In this document: positions 42,511 through 49,283 of the stretch, in pieces | Layout of the letters: each line of letters begins with the position of its first letter | How positions within the stretch are numbered: position 1 is the first letter of the stretch | NCBI GenBank assembly: GCA_027081015.1 | Contig: JALWMA010000082.1 | Coordinates: 1-64,000 of the forward strand | Direction of reading: 5' to 3' | Length of the DNA stretch: 64,000 nucleotides | Origin: Campylobacterales bacterium | Lineage (GTDB): Bacteria > Campylobacterota > Campylobacteria > Campylobacterales > Hydrogenimonadaceae | Notes under the pieces: generated by a model | The model's database searches: none | What the model was told of the DNA's origin: nothing | Seen by the model: only the letters and a program-made list of their open reading frames with translations | Program-made: the position numbers and the translations under genes

Positions 42511-43105
42511 TCTTCTCCTTTTTTGTATCTTCCGAACTATCCGAACCGGCCGCCTTTTTGGCGCCTATTCCCAGCGCCACGAGGGCTACACCGTCGAAAA
42601 AGAGGCTTATGCCCACGAACAGACCCACCAGCACCAGCGAACCGAGCGGCCAGGAGGCCAGAAGTATAGCGGCCAGCGCAACCGACAAAAGCCCGTTCAA
42701 GATCATGACCCACCAGCCTCTGTTGGGCCTGTACTGCCATCCGAACGTTACGCTCGAATAGGCGTCCACAAGCAGGTATACCGCCAGCAGCATACCTACC
42801 GCGGCCACCCCCTCCAAGGGAAAGAGCAGCAGCAAAACGGATGCTATCAGAGATAGGACCGGCTTCAGCCACGCGCTGAAGGAGCCGCGGTAGCTTTTGT
42901 ACGTAGCATAACCCTGCACTATGGCGCTAAAGAGAAAGAGCCACGCCAAAAAGGTGACTACGGCAAGCGAAAAGATCGCGGGGGCCACCATCCCGGCGAC
43001 CCCTATGAGCGCCGTTACGACACCCAGGCCGATTACAAGGCCGCTCTGCTTTTTGAGCGTCTCTTTGTCGAACAGGAGTCCGACCACCCTTATTTCTGGC
43101 TCCAT
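42497..43105 (-). CDS. HdeD/DUF308 family membrane protein
   Basis: A 202-aa integral membrane protein with six predicted helices in three HdeD-like hairpin pairs (for example LVIGLGVVTALIGVAGMV, FLAWLFLFSAIVQGY, LSLIASVLLLLFPLEGV). HdeD in E. coli supports acid resistance at high cell density. The ~20 C-terminal residues are charged and cytoplasmic (KKAAGSDSSEDTKKEKSDES). Its ATG shares one base with the yfdX stop (TGATG), so translation is coupled. Confidence 0.85.
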   Translation of the reverse strand: MEPEIRVVGLLFDKETLKKQSGLVIGLGVVTALIGVAGMVAPAIFSLAVVTFLAWLFLFSAIVQGYATYKSYRGSFSAWLKPVLSLIASVLLLLFPLEGVAAVGMLLAVYLLVDAYSSVTFGWQYRPNRGWWVMILNGLLSVALAAILLASWPLGSLVLVGLFVGISLFFDGVALVALGIGAKKAAGSDSSEDTKKEKSDES

Positions 43106-43986
43106 CAGCTACTCTTTTTGCTCTCTACGGTCTTCAGGGCCTTCTCTTTGAACTCTTTGAGCTTCTCCATCAGCTCTTCAAATAGCTTTTCGGCCCTGTT
43201 TTTGCCGCGAATCTCCTTCTCTACCGCCTCTATCGCATCATCCAGCATCTTGTACGTGGTGTCGCTGCCGCTCGTATAGCCGAGCGCTTCGGCGATTTTG
43301 AGCTCCTTTTTGGCCGCATCCAGGTGTTTTAAGGCCTGCTGCTTGTCGCTTTTTGCAACCTTCTGGGCAGCCCCTATCAGCGCCTGAGCCTTCAAAAGGG
43401 GCAGAGGAATGATCGTTTCGCTCCTAACAAGCGTATCGAGCGCCATCTTCAGAACATCTCCGGCCTCTTTTATCTTCCCTTCGTTGAGATACCTTGCAGA
43501 GAGCCTCAACGCCTGCGGGTAGGATATGAGGGGAAGGCTCACCGTCACAATGTCTATCTCGCTCTGGAGCGTATCGAGCAGCCTTCTGGCCTCCTGCACC
43601 TTTTTGGTCGCAAGGAGCTTTTTGACCGCGGAGAGGGTCTCTTTTATGCTCTTTAGATCACCCATATACTCGGTAGCGGTAATAACCGAATCTATGGGCA
43701 AAAGCGCGGGCGCATCCTTGTGCGCGAGTACGATCTCGAGCTTGCCTATCGCCTTCTCGAGCTCCCTTTTTGCCTTTTCGACATCGTTTTTATCGAGTGC
43801 ATCGAGCACATTCTGCGTAAGCACAACGGCGCTCACCGCCTCCTCTATAACCTTCAGTTTGCCGCTTTCGGCTTTCGCCTTGGCGCTCTTTACGGCTTTG
43901 GACGTAACGTTTGCGGACGTTTCCGCCATCAATCCTGTAGAGCCGAGCAGTGCCGCCGCTACGACCGATACAATCACCTTTCTCAT
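43105..43986 (-). CDS. YfdX family periplasmic protein
   Basis: A 293-aa exported protein. Signal peptide MRKVIVSVVAAALLGSTGLMA is followed by a helical YfdX domain (AVVLTQNVLDALDKNDVEKA ... YPQALRLSARYLNEGK ... LDAAKKELKIAEALGY). YfdX is an acid/stress-induced periplasmic protein in enterobacteria, under EvgA control there. ATG 43986 is used since AAGGAG lies 6 nt upstream and the signal peptide starts there. The three-gene operon with HdeD suggests an envelope stress response. Confidence 0.88.
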   Translation of the reverse strand: MRKVIVSVVAAALLGSTGLMAETSANVTSKAVKSAKAKAESGKLKVIEEAVSAVVLTQNVLDALDKNDVEKAKRELEKAIGKLEIVLAHKDAPALLPIDSVITATEYMGDLKSIKETLSAVKKLLATKKVQEARRLLDTLQSEIDIVTVSLPLISYPQALRLSARYLNEGKIKEAGDVLKMALDTLVRSETIIPLPLLKAQALIGAAQKVAKSDKQQALKHLDAAKKELKIAEALGYTSGSDTTYKMLDDAIEAVEKEIRGKNRAEKLFEELMEKLKEFKEKALKTVESKKSS

Positions 43987-44064
43987 TTCGATCTCCTTCA
44001 TCTTTTTTCTATTTCAGCTTCGCTGCGTTCGAAGCACCTAAGTTTTGTCGGATAATGAAATTTT

Positions 44065-44077
44065 AGCCCTTTGGGCT
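44065..44077. repeat. Short inverted repeat AGCCC-ttt-GGGCT
   Basis: 5-bp GC-rich hairpin in the 197-nt spacer between the yfdX start and the crp-like stop. It is 24 nt after a TTTTCT run, with an AAAATTTC side on the minus strand, so it is not a canonical terminator for crp. Promoter or terminator role unclear. Confidence 0.3.
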
Positions 44078-44183
44078 CAAGCTGTTCTGCTACCTGGGTA
44101 TCAAAACGGTGAAAGTGGAGGGTTCAAAAAGAGAAAGCTCTGTTTGGGTTGTCTGAAAACGCGGTATCGGCCGCAGGAGCTTC

Positions 44184-44861
44184 TCAGTACTCCCGTTCGA
44201 CCTTTTCGAGAAGTTTCTTTACATTGTTCACTGCCAGCTTTTTGCGCTCTATGTTCAAGATTCCCTCTTTTTTGAGCTGCTGGAGGTGGCGGTTCACCAC
44301 ATGCCTTACCGTTCCTATCATAGAAGCTATCTCTTCGTGGGGGAGGTTGTGCAGCAGGCCCAGGTGCTTTACCGGTTTGGATATATCGAGGTTTTTCAGA
44401 ATCAGCTTCATAAGCCTCGTGGAGGTGTCGTAGAGCGAAAGATCGCTCGCAAGCTCCTCCACCTGCCGCATCTGACTGGCCAGGTACGGCAAAAAAGCGC
44501 GGTTGAAGGCGGGGTTGGCTTCGAGCCACTCCCTCACCTTCTCTATAGGAAGCTCCAGCACCTTCGCATCGTCGATCGCTTCGGTCATAACCTCGTGCCT
44601 CCTGCCGTCAAGAACTGTCAGAACGTCGAACATATCTTTCGGTCCGAGCAGATAGAGCGTCTGCTCGCGGTTGTTTTGCGGGTTGTACCTGTATACCTTT
44701 ATGCGCCCTTCGAGGATTATGTAGAAGTTTCTCATAGTGTCGTCGGGGTCCATCGCCGGAGAGCCCTTCGGGTAGTTCCTGATTCTGCCTACTCTGTTTA
44801 TCTCCTCTATGAGCTGCTCGCCTATCCCTTCGAACGGTTCTATTTTCGTAAGGTGCAGCAT
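44184..44861 (-). CDS. Crp/Fnr family transcriptional regulator
   Basis: A 225-aa regulator with an N-terminal cNMP-binding-like beta-roll (FYIILEGRIKVYRYNPQNNREQTLYLLGPKDMFDVLTVLDG, split here across about residues 46-86) and a C-terminal winged HTH (LPHEEIASMIGTVRHVVNRHLQQLKKEGIL, about 173-202). It lacks the N-terminal Cys cluster of FNR. The ATG shares one base with the iron-sulfur subunit stop (TGATG), so the regulator is made with the flavoprotein complex and probably controls it. The longer open frame up to 45458 overlaps the Fe-S gene in another frame and is not coding. Confidence 0.85.
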   Translation of the reverse strand: MLHLTKIEPFEGIGEQLIEEINRVGRIRNYPKGSPAMDPDDTMRNFYIILEGRIKVYRYNPQNNREQTLYLLGPKDMFDVLTVLDGRRHEVMTEAIDDAKVLELPIEKVREWLEANPAFNRAFLPYLASQMRQVEELASDLSLYDTSTRLMKLILKNLDISKPVKHLGLLHNLPHEEIASMIGTVRHVVNRHLQQLKKEGILNIERKKLAVNNVKKLLEKVEREY

Positions 44862-45571
44862 CAGAAATCCAGACCGAAACTGCCGAAGCTTCCCATATTT
44901 GGGTCCACATGGCCCATCTGCGTGCTTTTGGTGCGCAGCATCAGAATGTCCGATTTGGGGTCTATCCCCTGCGGGCATACCGCCGTACACTCTCCACATA
45001 GCGTGCAGTCCCATACGCCGTTTTGCTGGATCGTATCGATCTTGCCCTTTATGTCGCCCTCTCTCGGGTCGGCTACGTAGCGCCAGTCGCGCGTGAGAGC
45101 GAACGGACCCAGAAAGGCGGGGTTGGTCTCCAGTACAGGGCATGCACTGTAGCACGAGCTGCAGAGTATGCAGTCGCTCTGGCGCTCGGTACGCTTCTCG
45201 TCTTCCGGCGTCACTACCGCATCCTCTTTCGGCTCCCCGAGCCACGCCTTCGCCGATTTCAGGGTCTTGAAGGCTTCGCTCTCGTCCACCGCAAGATCCT
45301 TTATAACCTTCGCGAACCTCCTGGGCTCCACCAGGTCGCCCTCCTTGGGCTTGTAGGCGCACGCCAGCACCTCTTTGCCGTTTACGCGCACGGCGCAGCT
45401 GCCGCATACGCTGCTTCTGCAGCCGGAGCGGAAGGTCAGGGTGGGATCTTTTTCGCATTTTATGGAAGTGAGCGCCTCAAGAAGCGTCGACCCCTCTTTA
45501 ACCTCCCACTCCTGCACAAGCTCCTGCGGCTCTCTTCGGGCATGAAAACGCCTTATCTTTATCCGTATCAC
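44861..45571 (-). CDS. sdhB: Succinate dehydrogenase/fumarate reductase iron-sulfur subunit, type-E-like
   Basis: A 236-aa electron-transfer subunit. The [2Fe-2S] motif is CRSSVCGSC with a later Cys in VLACAYKP; then CILCSSCYSACPV and CTLCGECTAVCPQG. The last block is CxxCxxCxxxCP, four Cys where classical SdhB/FrdB have three and bind [3Fe-4S]. The extra Cys is a mark of archaeal type-E enzymes, which bind a second [4Fe-4S]. Its start overlaps the 50-aa peptide stop by 4 nt. Confidence 0.88.
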   Translation of the reverse strand: MIRIKIRRFHARREPQELVQEWEVKEGSTLLEALTSIKCEKDPTLTFRSGCRSSVCGSCAVRVNGKEVLACAYKPKEGDLVEPRRFAKVIKDLAVDESEAFKTLKSAKAWLGEPKEDAVVTPEDEKRTERQSDCILCSSCYSACPVLETNPAFLGPFALTRDWRYVADPREGDIKGKIDTIQQNGVWDCTLCGECTAVCPQGIDPKSDILMLRTKSTQMGHVDPNMGSFGSFGLDF

Positions 45572-45720
45572 TTCTCTCTCTCCCCGCTCTCTTCGCCGCT
45601 CTTTTTAAAATCTTCGAGCTCTTTTTTCACAGCCTCTATGATCCGCTCGGTCTCTTTGAGCCTCTTCTCCGCCTCTTCCAGCTCCCTTTCGAGCCTCTTC
45701 GCATCAAGCTCTTCACTCAT
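45568..45720 (-). CDS. 50-aa coiled-coil peptide between sdhA and sdhB
   Basis: Starts MSEELDAKRLEREL and is almost entirely a charged heptad-type helix (LEEAEKRLKETERIIEAVK), ending ESGEREK. No membrane helix. The ATG overlaps the sdhA stop (ATGA) and the stop overlaps the sdhB start by 4 nt, so it is inserted between two coupled genes and is very likely translated. Function unknown; an assembly or scaffold subunit of the flavoprotein-FeS complex is a possibility. Confidence 0.65.
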   Translation of the reverse strand: MSEELDAKRLERELEEAEKRLKETERIIEAVKKELEDFKKSGEESGEREK

Positions 45721-47330
45721 CTCATCCCCTCGAATTCGTTGCAGAGCACTCCCTGCTCTTTCCATGAAAGCGAATGTACGCCGCCGAACTTCTCGTCGTC
45801 TTCAGCCGGAAAATCCTCTCTTTGGTGGGCGCCCCTCGATTCGTTGCGCCCTATTGCACTCACCAGGACTATCTCGGCAAGCTCCACCATGTTGCCGAAC
45901 TCTATGAACTCGAGCAGGTTGGTGTTGAACTCCCTGCTCTTGTCGGCAATCCCCATGAACGGAAGCTCCTTCTGCATCTGCCTTATCGCGGCCAGCACGC
46001 CTTTAAGACCCATCTCGCCTCTGACTATGCCGACGTTTCGGTAGAAGATCTTGCCCATGAAGTCGCGCTTCTCATAAAAATCTATCTGGTTCGTAAACTG
46101 CGGTATGGCCGCCACGAAGTCCCTGTCTTTTTCAAACTGGGCGCTCGAAGCCGGGCTCACGCTTCCGTATTCGCGCGCAAACAGTGCCGCGCCCTCTCCC
46201 GCTTCGCGCCCGAACACGACGGTCTCGAGAAGAGAGTTGCCGCCCAGCCTATTGGCTCCGTGCACATAGGCGTTCGCGCACTCTCCGGCCGCGAAGAGCC
46301 CCTTTACCTTCGTCATATGGTTCGGGTCCACCTCGATTCCGCCCATCGTATAGTGGGCTACCGGTTTTATCGGAATGAGGTCGGTTGCCGGATCGACCCC
46401 CTCGTAGAGTTTGGCGAGCTTCCGCTCCTGCGGCAGGTTCTCCTCTATAAAGGCTTCACCGAGGTGCCTTATGTCCAGATAGACATCCTCGCCGCTCTCT
46501 ATCTGCTCCCAGATCGCTTTGGCCACTACATCCCTCGGTTTCAGCTCGTCTATGAAGCGCTCGCCTCTGGAGTTGAGCAGATATCCTCCCGCCCCTCGCG
46601 CGCTCTCGCTTATGAGTATGCCGCTCCTTTTGAGGGCGGTCGGGTGGAACTGCACGAACTCCATATCGCTCAAAACGCATCCGGCCCTCACAGCGGCCGC
46701 CACACCGTCGCCGGTGGTAGCCGAAGAGTTGGTGGTGAAACCGCGATAGAGGCCGCTGTATCCTCCGGTCGCGACGACTACGCTTTTCGCCCCAATAGCC
46801 CTCACTTCACCGCTTCCAATATCGATGGCGGTCACACCCAGAACCCGCCCCTCTTCGACAATGAAGTTGAGCATAAAGAGTTCGTCCAGAAACTCCACCC
46901 CCATACCCAGCGCCCTGTCGTAGAGGGTGTGGAGTATCTTCAGGCCTGTATAGTCCTGTGCGTAGCAGGCTCTCTCCGAGCCTGCACCGCCGAGCCTTCT
47001 TTGGGCCACCCTGCCGCCTTCGAGCCTGCTGAACGGCACCCCTATGGAGTCGAGCCACCCGATCGCCTCGGGGGCCTTTTCGCAGAGCCTGCGTATCATG
47101 TTTTCGTCTCCGAGCGTATGGGCCGACCTCAGCGTATCGGCTATATGCGCCTCTATGCTGTCCTCTCCAACATTGCCCAAAGCGGCGTTTATGCCCCCCT
47201 GGGCCATCGATGTCTGAGATCTGGTAGGGTATGTCTTGCCCAGAACGCTCACGCTCGCCCCCGTCTCTTTGGCCGCTATAGCGGCACAAAGGCCGGCTCC
47301 GCCTCCACCTATTACAAGTATATCACTCAT
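45717..47330 (-). CDS. sdhA: Fumarate reductase/succinate dehydrogenase flavoprotein subunit with non-covalent-FAD signature
   Basis: A 537-aa FAD subunit interconverting succinate and fumarate. FAD-binding VIGGGGAGLCAA (residues 6-17). In the RSHT-type segment where other SdhA/FrdA attach FAD through His, this protein reads TRSQTSMAQGG with Gln39, so FAD should be non-covalent. Catalytic residues remain: FHPTAL, ESARGAGG, HYTMGGIEVD, HGANRLGGNSLLE. NadB (L-aspartate oxidase) shares length and fold, but the sdhB neighbour and the AQRRLGG...ACYAQDYTG block favour SDH/FRD. No SdhC, D, E or F gene is in the operon. Confidence 0.87.
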   Translation of the reverse strand: MSDILVIGGGGAGLCAAIAAKETGASVSVLGKTYPTRSQTSMAQGGINAALGNVGEDSIEAHIADTLRSAHTLGDENMIRRLCEKAPEAIGWLDSIGVPFSRLEGGRVAQRRLGGAGSERACYAQDYTGLKILHTLYDRALGMGVEFLDELFMLNFIVEEGRVLGVTAIDIGSGEVRAIGAKSVVVATGGYSGLYRGFTTNSSATTGDGVAAAVRAGCVLSDMEFVQFHPTALKRSGILISESARGAGGYLLNSRGERFIDELKPRDVVAKAIWEQIESGEDVYLDIRHLGEAFIEENLPQERKLAKLYEGVDPATDLIPIKPVAHYTMGGIEVDPNHMTKVKGLFAAGECANAYVHGANRLGGNSLLETVVFGREAGEGAALFAREYGSVSPASSAQFEKDRDFVAAIPQFTNQIDFYEKRDFMGKIFYRNVGIVRGEMGLKGVLAAIRQMQKELPFMGIADKSREFNTNLLEFIEFGNMVELAEIVLVSAIGRNESRGAHQREDFPAEDDEKFGGVHSLSWKEQGVLCNEFEGMR

Positions 47331-47393
47331 GCTGCTTCGCCTTTTTCATACACCCGGTACTCTTTTTAGGGCAATTATAACAAGCCTCTATGT

Positions 47394-47399
47394 TATACT
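47394..47399 (+). promoter_or_regulatory. -10 box of the lipoprotein/EI24 operon
   Basis: TATACT within ATGTTATACTATAT, 25 nt before the ATG at 47424; divergent from sdhA. Confidence 0.45.
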
Positions 47400-47423
47400 A
47401 TATAAAAAAACGGATAAAGGCGT

Positions 47424-48080
47424 ATGGGCAGATTTTTTTTATCTCTCGTTCTGGCCCTGCTCGTAGCCGGCTGTACTACCGACAACGGCGGAAGCGGCGG
47501 TTTCGAGCCCAAAGAGGCGACAGGGCAGGAGAGAACGAAGTACCGCACATTCATAAGCGACGAGGAGCTGAAAACCCAAAAAGAGCTCGCGCTCATCGAG
47601 GCGAACAAGAGCGTGGAGCTCGAAAAGATAAGCAGCGCCGCGAAGCTTAAGCAGCTGGAGCTTCAGAAGCGGGCGGAGCTGGAGCTCATGCGCGAAAAGG
47701 AGAGGCTGCTTAAAATTGAGCATGAGCAGGCGCTCGAACGCTACACCCTTTTGGGCGCCATCTTGCTGCTGCTTCTTGCCGGCGGAGCGCTTCTGTGGTA
47801 CTTCGACAGAAGGCGAAAAGACAAACTGCGAGCCTACGAAGACAACCTGAAGAAGTATTTCCACCAGAAAGAGAACGAGTCGCGCGTAAAGATAGCCGAA
47901 AAGATCCTCGATACCGTTGCCTCGAAAGATCTAAGCAGCGAGCAGCGGGCGAAGCTGATAGAGGCGCTTCACGGCACTGCCCCGAAAGCCGCGACTCCCC
48001 CGCCTGAGAGCGAAGAGAACGATACCGAAGATGCGATTTTGATAGAGACCAGAGAGGAGAATCCGGATGAAAAGAAGTGA
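47424..48080 (+). CDS. Predicted lipoprotein with coiled coil and one membrane helix
   Basis: A 218-aa protein with a lipobox (LLVAGC, Cys17), a charged coiled coil at about 48-105 (KTQKELALIEANKSVELEKI), a membrane helix at about 109-125 (YTLLGAILLLLLAGGALLWYF) and an acidic C-terminal tail. An exported lipidated N-terminus plus a transmembrane helix is an unusual combination. I do not recognise a family. Its 3' end overlaps the next gene by 14 nt. Confidence 0.7.
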   Translation: MGRFFLSLVLALLVAGCTTDNGGSGGFEPKEATGQERTKYRTFISDEELKTQKELALIEANKSVELEKISSAAKLKQLELQKRAELELMREKERLLKIEHEQALERYTLLGAILLLLLAGGALLWYFDRRRKDKLRAYEDNLKKYFHQKENESRVKIAEKILDTVASKDLSSEQRAKLIEALHGTAPKAATPPPESEENDTEDAILIETREENPDEKK

Positions 48081-48888
48081 CGAGATATACTCGGAAGGGG
48101 CGCTGCTCTCCAGAAGCCTTGCGGACTTTCTCACCACGAAGTTTCTGGCCCTCAGCACGGCACCTTTTTTCATAACACTGCTTATTTCCATAATATTTCT
48201 TTACTACCTATCGGGCGAGTTTTTCGACATGCTCAACGTAGCGGCGCAGGTATCGCAGAACCCTGATGCGGTAGATACGCAGAACGAATTGGCACAGTTT
48301 GCGAAGGAGTACCCGATCATCTCCGCCATTTTGGGCAGCTTCATCTTCAAGGCGATCGCGGGAACGCTCTTCTATCTCATAGGGGGAGGCTTCGCCGTTT
48401 TGGTTTCGGTCATCCTGGCCGTTATCATCATAGGCTTCTTCACCCCCTACATAGTTGCCGAAGTGCAGAAGCGCCACTACCCGAACATCGAGCGCAGAGC
48501 CACCGTTTCAATAGTCGACTACCTGATCTTTCTGCTCAAGCAGTTCGGCCTATTCCTCCTCTTTTTCTTCGCATCTTTGCCCTTTTACTTCATCCCCGTG
48601 CTGAACATCGTGGCGATGAACGCCCCCTTCTACTTTCTCTTTCACACGCTGCTTACAAAGGATGTGGCGGGGGAGATTCTCGACTCCCGGGAGCAGAGAG
48701 AGGTATTTAAAAAGGCGAAGTGGCGCATTGCGACGACCACCTTCATACTCTACCTCCTGTCGCTGATTCCGGCTGTCGGTATACTGGGGCAGGTCTACTT
48801 CGTCATAGTGCTCTCACACCAGTTTTTCCAGGAGGCTGCCAGGCTGAGGGGTGCGCAGATCGAGGGGACGGCGGCCCTTGAGCGGTAG
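48067..48888 (+). CDS. EI24/CysZ-like multi-pass membrane protein
   Basis: A 273-aa membrane protein with four to six predicted helices (FLALSTAPFFITLLISIIFLYY at 23-44; AVLVSVILAVIIIGFFTPYIV; FGLFLLFFFASLPFYFIPVLNI). EI24/CysZ members are a family of membrane proteins that includes the sulfate permease CysZ. The GAKR-like ligands are not obvious, so substrate is unknown. Starts 14 nt inside the preceding lipoprotein gene. Confidence 0.75.
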   Translation: MKRSDEIYSEGALLSRSLADFLTTKFLALSTAPFFITLLISIIFLYYLSGEFFDMLNVAAQVSQNPDAVDTQNELAQFAKEYPIISAILGSFIFKAIAGTLFYLIGGGFAVLVSVILAVIIIGFFTPYIVAEVQKRHYPNIERRATVSIVDYLIFLLKQFGLFLLFFFASLPFYFIPVLNIVAMNAPFYFLFHTLLTKDVAGEILDSREQREVFKKAKWRIATTTFILYLLSLIPAVGILGQVYFVIVLSHQFFQEAARLRGAQIEGTAALER

Positions 48889-48902
48889 GCTCGAGCAGTC
48901 CG

Positions 48903-49283
48903 CTACCACCTGATGCCGATGCGTCCGCCGCCGATAAGCGCGATCGCCAAAGCCCCTACAAGATAGAGGAGGGGTGTCTCGATACTCCAGCCGCCGAACT
49001 TTCCGAGCGAAAAAAGGTTTCCGCCGTAGGCGAGTGCGATCGCTACGGCCATGTTGAAAGCCACAACAGCCGCCGCGATACGGGTACGGAAACCGACTAT
49101 AAGCGCAACCGGCGCCAGCACCTCGCCTATGTAGACCCCGTAGCCGATCCACTGCGGGAGCGAGTGTGCGGCGAGCATCCCCTTGATCGGATCTATGCCG
49201 TATAAAACCTTATGGATACCGTGGAAAAGAAGCAGACCTCCCACGCCCAGACGCAGAAGAAACTTTCCCCACTCCGCCGTCAT
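48903..49283 (-). CDS. DoxX family membrane protein
   Basis: A 126-aa DoxX-family protein, four membrane helices (LLRLGVGGLLLFHGIHKVL, VYIGEVLAPVALIVGFRT, AAAVVAFNMAVAIALAYGGN, LLYLVGALAIALIGGGRIG). Family role: quinone-linked or sulfur oxidation partner in some species; here unknown. Its ATG overlaps the M14 peptidase stop by 4 nt, so it is the last gene of the M20 - ATP-grasp - ATP-grasp/HhH - M14 - DoxX operon. Confidence 0.85.
   Translation of the reverse strand: MTAEWGKFLLRLGVGGLLLFHGIHKVLYGIDPIKGMLAAHSLPQWIGYGVYIGEVLAPVALIVGFRTRIAAAVVAFNMAVAIALAYGGNLFSLGKFGGWSIETPLLYLVGALAIALIGGGRIGIRW

Noticed and set aside
44862..45458. Extension of the Crp/Fnr frame upstream to 45458
   Set aside because: It is a shadow of the iron-sulfur subunit gene; ATG 44861 shares the stop base of that gene.
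45774..47369. 531-codon open frame on the plus strand opposite sdhA
   Set aside because: It mirrors a gene with clear FAD and catalytic motifs on the other strand; its translation lacks domains and is rich in Arg/His/Leu/Gly from GC-biased antisense codons.
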